This document shows positions 61,001 to 64,000 of a stretch of 64,000 nucleotides of DNA, one piece after another. Within the stretch, counting starts at the first letter, position 1; each line of letters opens with the position of its first letter. The position numbers were made by a program, and so were the translations under genes. The notes below the pieces were generated by a model. It was not told the origin of the DNA. It saw only the letters and a program-made list of their open reading frames with translations, and did no database searches. Source of the stretch: Dactylococcopsis salina PCC 8305. GTDB taxonomy: Bacteria; Cyanobacteriota; Cyanobacteriia; Cyanobacteriales; Rubidibacteraceae. The stretch is taken from the NCBI RefSeq assembly GCF_000317615.1, contig NC_019780.1:2501840-2565839 (forward strand), written 5' to 3'.

Positions 61001-63482
61001 TAACCTGTTGCGCCCCGTTTTCCGTGTGTACCCATGTCTCAGCAGTAACGCAGGGATTCAGCCCATAACGCTGCAAACGATGTTCTACTTCCTCTTTTGG
61101 CATTTTTGGAGCTTGATTCTTTAACCAATCTCGCGCTGCTTCCACCCCTTTTTCTGTGTAAACTTCTAGAAACGCTTTCCGTTTCGACGGTTCATCGAGA
61201 AGATCAGCATTTCCTCGCGCGATCGCCTCGGGTGCGTATTGAATCGCCCCTTCTCCAGAATAAAACTGACTCCGTACCGCTTCCACACAATCTTCTAAAC
61301 TGGGCTTTTGATGATACACTCGCGTATGATTTGCCATCCGTAAGGCATCGCGATCGGGGTCAATGCGCCAATTTCCCTCTGCATCAGGTTGCCAGAGATT
61401 TTGTTTCAATAACGGTGAATCGGCATCAAACTGGCGAATCCCAGCGCTGTTATGAGTTAAATAACCATCGCAGTAGAAACAGTGAGCATCTTCCACTTCA
61501 ATATCATAGGTTTGGACAGCGAACACTTGACCCAGTTGTTTAAACGTAACAGGGATGTCCATTTCTACTTCCGACTCCACCCGATAACGTTCATAGTTAG
61601 AATCAACTTTTCGGTTACCTTGAAAACCCATTTTCTGCATTTCCGAATAGGTATAGGCTTCACGCATCATTTCCCCAGCCAAGGTAAAACCGTACATCTT
61701 CAAACCGACTTTTAATTCTCCTTTGACAGCATGAGAAGCAATTAATTTGTTATATTCTCCCTTCAAAGCTGGAAGACAAACATGATATTTTGTTCGCCAG
61801 TTCAGCTTTTGCGGAATTGTTTTCTTGATTCGTCCCGCAATCCCCAAACTTGATAAAACGGAAGCAATTTGACGAGCAAATTGAGGGTAAACTGTGCAAA
61901 CCAATTGCGGGGGACGATTTTTTACAGAACCATCACTATCGATGATTCCTGCTAAATAAGCGGCGCGAGTCTCGACACTTCCCTGTAGGATAAAATCTGG
62001 AATCTCGATCGGTTCTTTGGGGCGTTTGATATTTTTGAAGAAGTATTCTGTCAGTCGAATTGAGGAACAAACAAAACGAACGGTGTTTTCATTTTCCTCA
62101 GTTTGTTTAGTTGCAGATACCCCAAAATTTGCTAAAGCGCGGTCTAGCTTTTCTTCGATCAATGGCGCAAGTTCAGCATCTGTCGCCCAATTGATGCTCC
62201 CATAAGGCTTATTGTACTTATTCCGTCCCAGACTGACATATCCATCGCCATGAGTAAAACCAATCAACCAAGCGACATCAGGGTTTAAATCTGGAATGGA
62301 AATTGCTTTTGCTGTTCGACTTTGAAGGGGATGAAGACTGGTTTCATCTGCTGGGAGTTGCGTAGGAATCCCCGCTAAAATTTTGGTATTGTGCAGCAGT
62401 CGATCGCCCGATTCCAGTTCTCCTACTTGTTTCCAGACATAATCCCCATTAGCTGAACTTAAAACCGCCATGCGATGATTCTCCGTTGCTTGAGGATATG
62501 TTCCATTGGTTTCGATTTCTCGAACATCTTGGATTCCTTGATCGAATTTATCCACCACACGACGGAAACCCAGAGGAGTTTGCACCAGATCGCCCACTTT
62601 AACCTCTTTAATCGCCACCAACCCTCTTGCGGTATGAACTAAAGCATATTCTGGTAAACAGCGCCGAATATTTCCAGCCACCACTGTTGCTGCTGCTTCA
62701 TCAATCAACAAACAACATTCTTCTGCGTTGAGTTTTCTTCCCTGCGCTTGGTTAAGAATCTTTGCTAAACGGGGATATAATTCGGGAATTTTAACGGGAT
62801 TCGCCACACCGCCAAACCCTTTGAGTCGCTCTCCTGCTGGTCGAACATGACTCGGATCAATGATAACTTTAACTTCTGTCGCTAAATCTTCGTTACTCGC
62901 CAGTTCTAAAAGTGCCTGATAAGATTGTACCCAGCCTTGACGAGAGTCACCAATAGTAATTCTGACTGCTTGGGGATTATTAATTTTAACGGTTGTTTCT
63001 TCTGAGCGAGCTTCAGGTAACACTGTTCCAATTTTCCCATCGATCGAAACCTGAAGACAATTCCGCAGCGTGGGCAATTGCTTGATATACTTTTCTTCAA
63101 GGACAGCACCCGTGCCACACCCCATCATTGCTAAATCCATCATCAAGCCAAACGCTCGCCAATCAGTAACATTGGTGGAAGTGCAATTATAAGCGCCAGA
63201 ATAGTTTTTGGGGTTTTCTAACCATTGGGTTCCCCCCACCCAAAGCCAACGTCCAGCAGGAAGGCTTTTTAAGTGGGTCATGGTTTCGGTGATCAATTCC
63301 GCTTCGGCGGCGGTGAGTTGACCTAGCTTGACTAATCCATCAACGCATCGATCGCGCACCTGTTCCCAAGTTTCTCGTCCTTTTTCTGTCCGTCTGCTAT
63401 AAGTCCGAAAAAACACAGGGTTTGCCACTGGTGCGGTTTCTGGAAAATTTGTCGATTGTTTACGTGCAAGCTCTCTAACCAT
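58029..63482 (-). CDS. nrdJ: Adenosylcobalamin-dependent ribonucleotide reductase with three inteins
   Basis: Class II reductase making deoxyribonucleotides. I choose ATG 63482 (MVRELARKQSTNFPETAPVA); a TTG 12 codons up is possible. The exteins sum to about 761 residues after removal of three inteins, the usual size. Extein marks: GAYNCTSTNVTDW (first redox Cys), MMGCGTGAVL, CNLSEVHLNL (radical-Cys loop with N-x-x-E), QPSGTKSLLTG and the C-terminal C-x4-C GCDSDKCMF. Intein 1 (residues 287-690 counted from the TTG) interrupts before SAGIRQFD, intein 2 and intein 3 are only ten residues apart (CGEIIGHNFH). The protein is functional only if all three splice. No cobalamin riboswitch seen upstream. 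Confidence 0.95.
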   Translation of the reverse strand: MVRELARKQSTNFPETAPVANPVFFRTYSRRTEKGRETWEQVRDRCVDGLVKLGQLTAAEAELITETMTHLKSLPAGRWLWVGGTQWLENPKNYSGAYNCTSTNVTDWRAFGLMMDLAMMGCGTGAVLEEKYIKQLPTLRNCLQVSIDGKIGTVLPEARSEETTVKINNPQAVRITIGDSRQGWVQSYQALLELASNEDLATEVKVIIDPSHVRPAGERLKGFGGVANPVKIPELYPRLAKILNQAQGRKLNAEECCLLIDEAAATVVAGNIRRCLPEYALVHTARGLVAIKEVKVGDLVQTPLGFRRVVDKFDQGIQDVREIETNGTYPQATENHRMAVLSSANGDYVWKQVGELESGDRLLHNTKILAGIPTQLPADETSLHPLQSRTAKAISIPDLNPDVAWLIGFTHGDGYVSLGRNKYNKPYGSINWATDAELAPLIEEKLDRALANFGVSATKQTEENENTVRFVCSSIRLTEYFFKNIKRPKEPIEIPDFILQGSVETRAAYLAGIIDSDGSVKNRPPQLVCTVYPQFARQIASVLSSLGIAGRIKKTIPQKLNWRTKYHVCLPALKGEYNKLIASHAVKGELKVGLKMYGFTLAGEMMREAYTYSEMQKMGFQGNRKVDSNYERYRVESEVEMDIPVTFKQLGQVFAVQTYDIEVEDAHCFYCDGYLTHNSAGIRQFDADSPLLKQNLWQPDAEGNWRIDPDRDALRMANHTRVYHQKPSLEDCVEAVRSQFYSGEGAIQYAPEAIARGNADLLDEPSKRKAFLEVYTEKGVEAARDWLKNQAPKMPKEEVEHRLQRYGLNPCVTAETWVHTENGAQQVKDLIGTQQSVYVNGELFSTTPEGFFYTGTKPVVKLTTEEGYTLRLTPNHKVLKVTANPPYFPPNRGDKGGLYTEWVAVEELQPRDRVMLHNHRDIRPWEGNGTFAEGLEMSLSTVKALVGDQSPLTSLATAVESRSPLTPLATAVESRSPLTPLAKGGTVQQVETGGYEFYQGFLQGLFSAKGSIEETDLGVWIKLTQNEDLSTVQRMLLRLGIVSRCVGKELIIAEDNIDVFQAIIGFHSLEKQSLLTDALTRKPSQERLERFTATVASIELDGIEAVYDCTVPGVHRFDANGLVAHNCGEIIGHNFHCVAGDTLLITRDGMDKIGNLVGQTVEIWNGKQWSRVVPVLTGRNRSLYRVSFSDGTYLDVTDQHRFFVKNRFAKAYKEVTTAELATALKTENYVLHTEPFTIQYDDGEFVEPTLAYTLGQLVGDGSICGYNDKPQLQLRLYGAKSYQKLVLAGRTSGTPRYYTETKTLPCLLYTGFDKDLTVEQVRELKYTAQPFENLASWNRDSILHFIAGLADADGSEVSSGGIRIYLSGYDRTYRVYLLLCKCGIRSSINLAAKAGSETNLGIRQKDLWYLQITDCVAIPCQRLDTSKGHKPKYKGKWQNIRACDPLEGLHDTFCFNEPEFHKGVFGGTLTGQCNLSEVHLNLIDPDNEKELRRAFQAGALSVAVLLNHQFQEPRYQYSRELDPIVGVSFTGLFDFFVHAIGVEWLRWWEEGRPNTEKGKRFKQVERAYLEKWREIVNETVGDYCDRNNIKRPNRCTTVQPSGTKSLLTGASPGWHPPKAVRFIRRVTFGKNDPVALACIDYGYNVIPSQSDKDESGNLLHDPFDPRCTEWLVEIPVAVSWADLEGADEIDISQFSVLAQFDFAMQVQKHYVTHNTSATLELREPEIEDLGKAIYEAIQNDEGYISAALLARFDAYQSFPRLPFEPVDEATYNRLMTEVEQRRTIEDFHTALLQYDVGEREEAGPTGCDSDKCMFPDQ
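59067..60074 (-). other. Intein 3 in nrdJ (336 residues, LAGLIDADG endonuclease, C-terminal Gln)
   Basis: Starts at Cys (NFH|CVAGDTLLITRDG) and ends HKGVFGGTLTGQ before CNLSEVHLN, so the terminal residue is Gln rather than Asn and there is no penultimate His. Block B is VTDQHRFFV. Endonuclease motifs LGQLVGDGSI and IAGLADADGSE keep their Asp. Gln-ended inteins are known in ribonucleotide reductases. Confidence 0.88.
60105..61052 (-). other. Intein 2 in nrdJ (316 residues, degenerate endonuclease, repeat insertions)
   Basis: Starts at Cys (NP|CVTAETWVHTENG), ends RFDANGLVAHN before Cys. Block B is LTPNHKVLKV. Only one LAGLIDADG-like motif remains, FLQGLFSAKGSI, with Lys for the catalytic Asp, so cleavage is unlikely. 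Two regions are encoded by genome repeats: 60786-60836 (NPPYFPPNRGDKGGLY) and 60528-60635 (three SPLTPLATAVESR units). Confidence 0.88.
60528..60635. repeat. C/G repeat triplicated in frame inside intein 2
   Basis: AGCAAGGGGGGTTAGGGGGG-ATCGGCTTTCCACTGCTGT is present in two complete copies plus a third partial one, all in frame, translating as SPLTPLATAVESR. The G-rich core is the same interspersed family found between genes (for example 34081, 44165, 51550). Confidence 0.9.
61449..62660 (-). other. Intein 1 in nrdJ (404 residues, LAGLIDADG endonuclease)
   Basis: Starts at Cys in RR|CLPEYALVHTARG and ends HCFYCDGYLTHN followed by Ser, so splicing would use Cys1, the HN end and Ser+1. Block B contains the TENHR-like motif (ATENHRMAV). 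The endonuclease motifs WLIGFTHGDGYVS and YLAGIIDSDGSV both retain their acidic residue, so it may be an active homing nuclease. Confidence 0.9.
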
Positions 63483-63518
63483 AATTCGGGAATATGACTT
63501 GATAAATTTCTCTTTCAA

Positions 63519-63672
63519 TTAAGACTGAGATTCTTATCTTAATTAATTCTCACGGAAGGGTAAAGGTGTTAGAAAAAGTGTTGCGATTCCTTTAAAGCTG
63601 CGCTATAACAAGCAGGAGTATCCTTCTATATTTAGTCATAGCCTGTCACGGTTGGCGACAGATCGTTCACTA
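63519..63672. other. Leader of nrdJ, no gene seen
   Basis: About 150 bp between the nrdJ start and the MITE. It contains a small inverted repeat CTGTC/GACAG (near 63646-63662) and A/T-rich DNA close to the start. I looked for the cobalamin-riboswitch box GCCACTG on the minus strand and did not find it. Confidence 0.5.
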
Positions 63673-63879
63673 GGGGTTGCTGAAAAAGTCCATTGGTTGG
63701 TTAAGTAAGGCAAGTTGCCTTAGGCAAGAGGCAAGTTGCCTTAGGCAAGTTGCCTTAGGCAAGAGGCTTGCATGCAATATGCGTGACGATTGAACAATCA
63801 ATGAACTTGCATTTTTATCTGAACTGAATCGCCTCAAATCCTTATTTGGTAAGACTTTCAGTTTTCTTGACTCAAGCCC
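63673..63879. mobile_element. 207-bp MITE, second full copy
   Basis: Reverse complement of the element at 7944-8163: begins GGGGTTGCTGAAAAAGTCCA, ends TTTTCTTGACTCAAGCCC. Flanks TCACTA (63667-63672) and TAACTA (63880-63885) differ at one of six positions, consistent with an older insertion. The middle holds the heptamer-rich stretch GGCAAGTTGCCTTAGGCAAG, repeated. Confidence 0.85.
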
Positions 63880-63882
63880 TAA

Positions 63883-63999
63883 CTACCAATGCTGAAAACT
63901 CTGGTTTAAGTCCAGATCAGAGTCCGATAATTTAATCTCAGGTTCGATCGAAACTTCTCCGATAATTTTCCCTGAGTTCCCCAATTTTTCCTGCAATTG
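63883..63999 (-). CDS. C-terminal end of an unidentified protein (cut by window edge)
   Basis: A minus-strand frame enters from the right edge and reads QLQEKLGNSGKIIGEVSIEP then EIKLSDSDLDLNQSFQHW before TAG 63883-63885. Acidic and polar; family not recognised. The stop lies in the target-duplication of the MITE, so the original C-terminus may have been altered. Nothing else can be said without the rest. Confidence 0.45.
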   Translation of the reverse strand, partial: QLQEKLGNSGKIIGEVSIEPEIKLSDSDLDLNQSFQHW

Positions 64000-64000
64000 T

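Noticed and set aside
58013..63118. Several open frames of 60-150 codons opposite nrdJ
   Set aside because: They are antisense shadows of the nrdJ exteins and inteins, without conserved motifs.
63519..63672. Cobalamin riboswitch before the B12-dependent nrdJ
   Set aside because: The conserved GCCACTG box and accompanying elements were not found on the minus strand.

Overview
The window comes from a cyanobacterial chromosome. The evidence is a four-gene ndhA-ndhI-ndhG-ndhE cluster, a Rubisco accumulation factor (Raf1), an NblS/Hik33-type sensor kinase, a ferredoxin-type 8-vinyl reductase, a CPP1-like chaperone, and many copies of the HIP1 octamer GCGATCGC and its GATCG core. A two-gene Ktr/Trk-type potassium uptake system, a second potassium-channel/NAD-binding protein and a mechanosensitive-channel remnant would suit a salt-tolerant cyanobacterium (for example the Halothece/Dactylococcopsis group), but the species cannot be fixed from this sequence alone.

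Layout. 1-7.9 kb: frameshifted ribokinase, hemA, raf1, mnmE, an LprI-like secreted protein and a broken mscS. 7.9-18.2 kb: accessory stretch with a mobile MITE, three Uma2-family nucleases (two a recent tandem duplication), a ParE-type toxin-antitoxin pair that seems to sit inside a broken PEP-CTERM-type gene, a kinase-WD40 protein, an RRM protein, a K+ channel, a HigBA pair, and HicAB/Uma2/ubiB scraps. 18.2-22.3 kb: ubiB-like kinase, tRNA-Asp, ispF, a DUF6930-type protein. 22.4-24.5 kb: an IscB RNA-guided nuclease with its upstream omega/HEARO RNA, lodged in a frameshifted Uma2 gene. 24.6-39.2 kb: housekeeping genes (carA, STAS protein, mini-RNase III, rlmB-type methyltransferase, folB, ktrB/ktrA, a TumAE-like pair, pepA, bciB, tatA, cpp1, dapB). 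39.5-49.4 kb: nblS, purK, cdsA, gltA and the ndh cluster. 49.5-57.9 kb: ferritin scrap, znuBCA with a perfect Zur box, pyrF, esterase, LCP protein, matrixin-like protease. 58.0-63.5 kb: class II ribonucleotide reductase carrying three inteins.

The most unusual material is (1) the IscB element inside a Uma2 pseudogene, with an in-frame insert containing two palindromes in the nuclease; (2) a MITE family with GGGCTTGCTG-type ends and 6-bp target duplications, one fragment of which has removed the nblS stop codon, while a decayed copy of the nblS 3' end about 1 kb downstream still keeps the ancestral stop; (3) the nrdJ gene with three inteins, one ending in Gln and one with genome-wide G/C-rich repeats inserted in frame; (4) widespread small gene fragments (ferritin, ubiB, four-helix bundle, hicA, Uma2) showing active duplication and decay; and (5) a STAS protein whose best-supported start is ATT.
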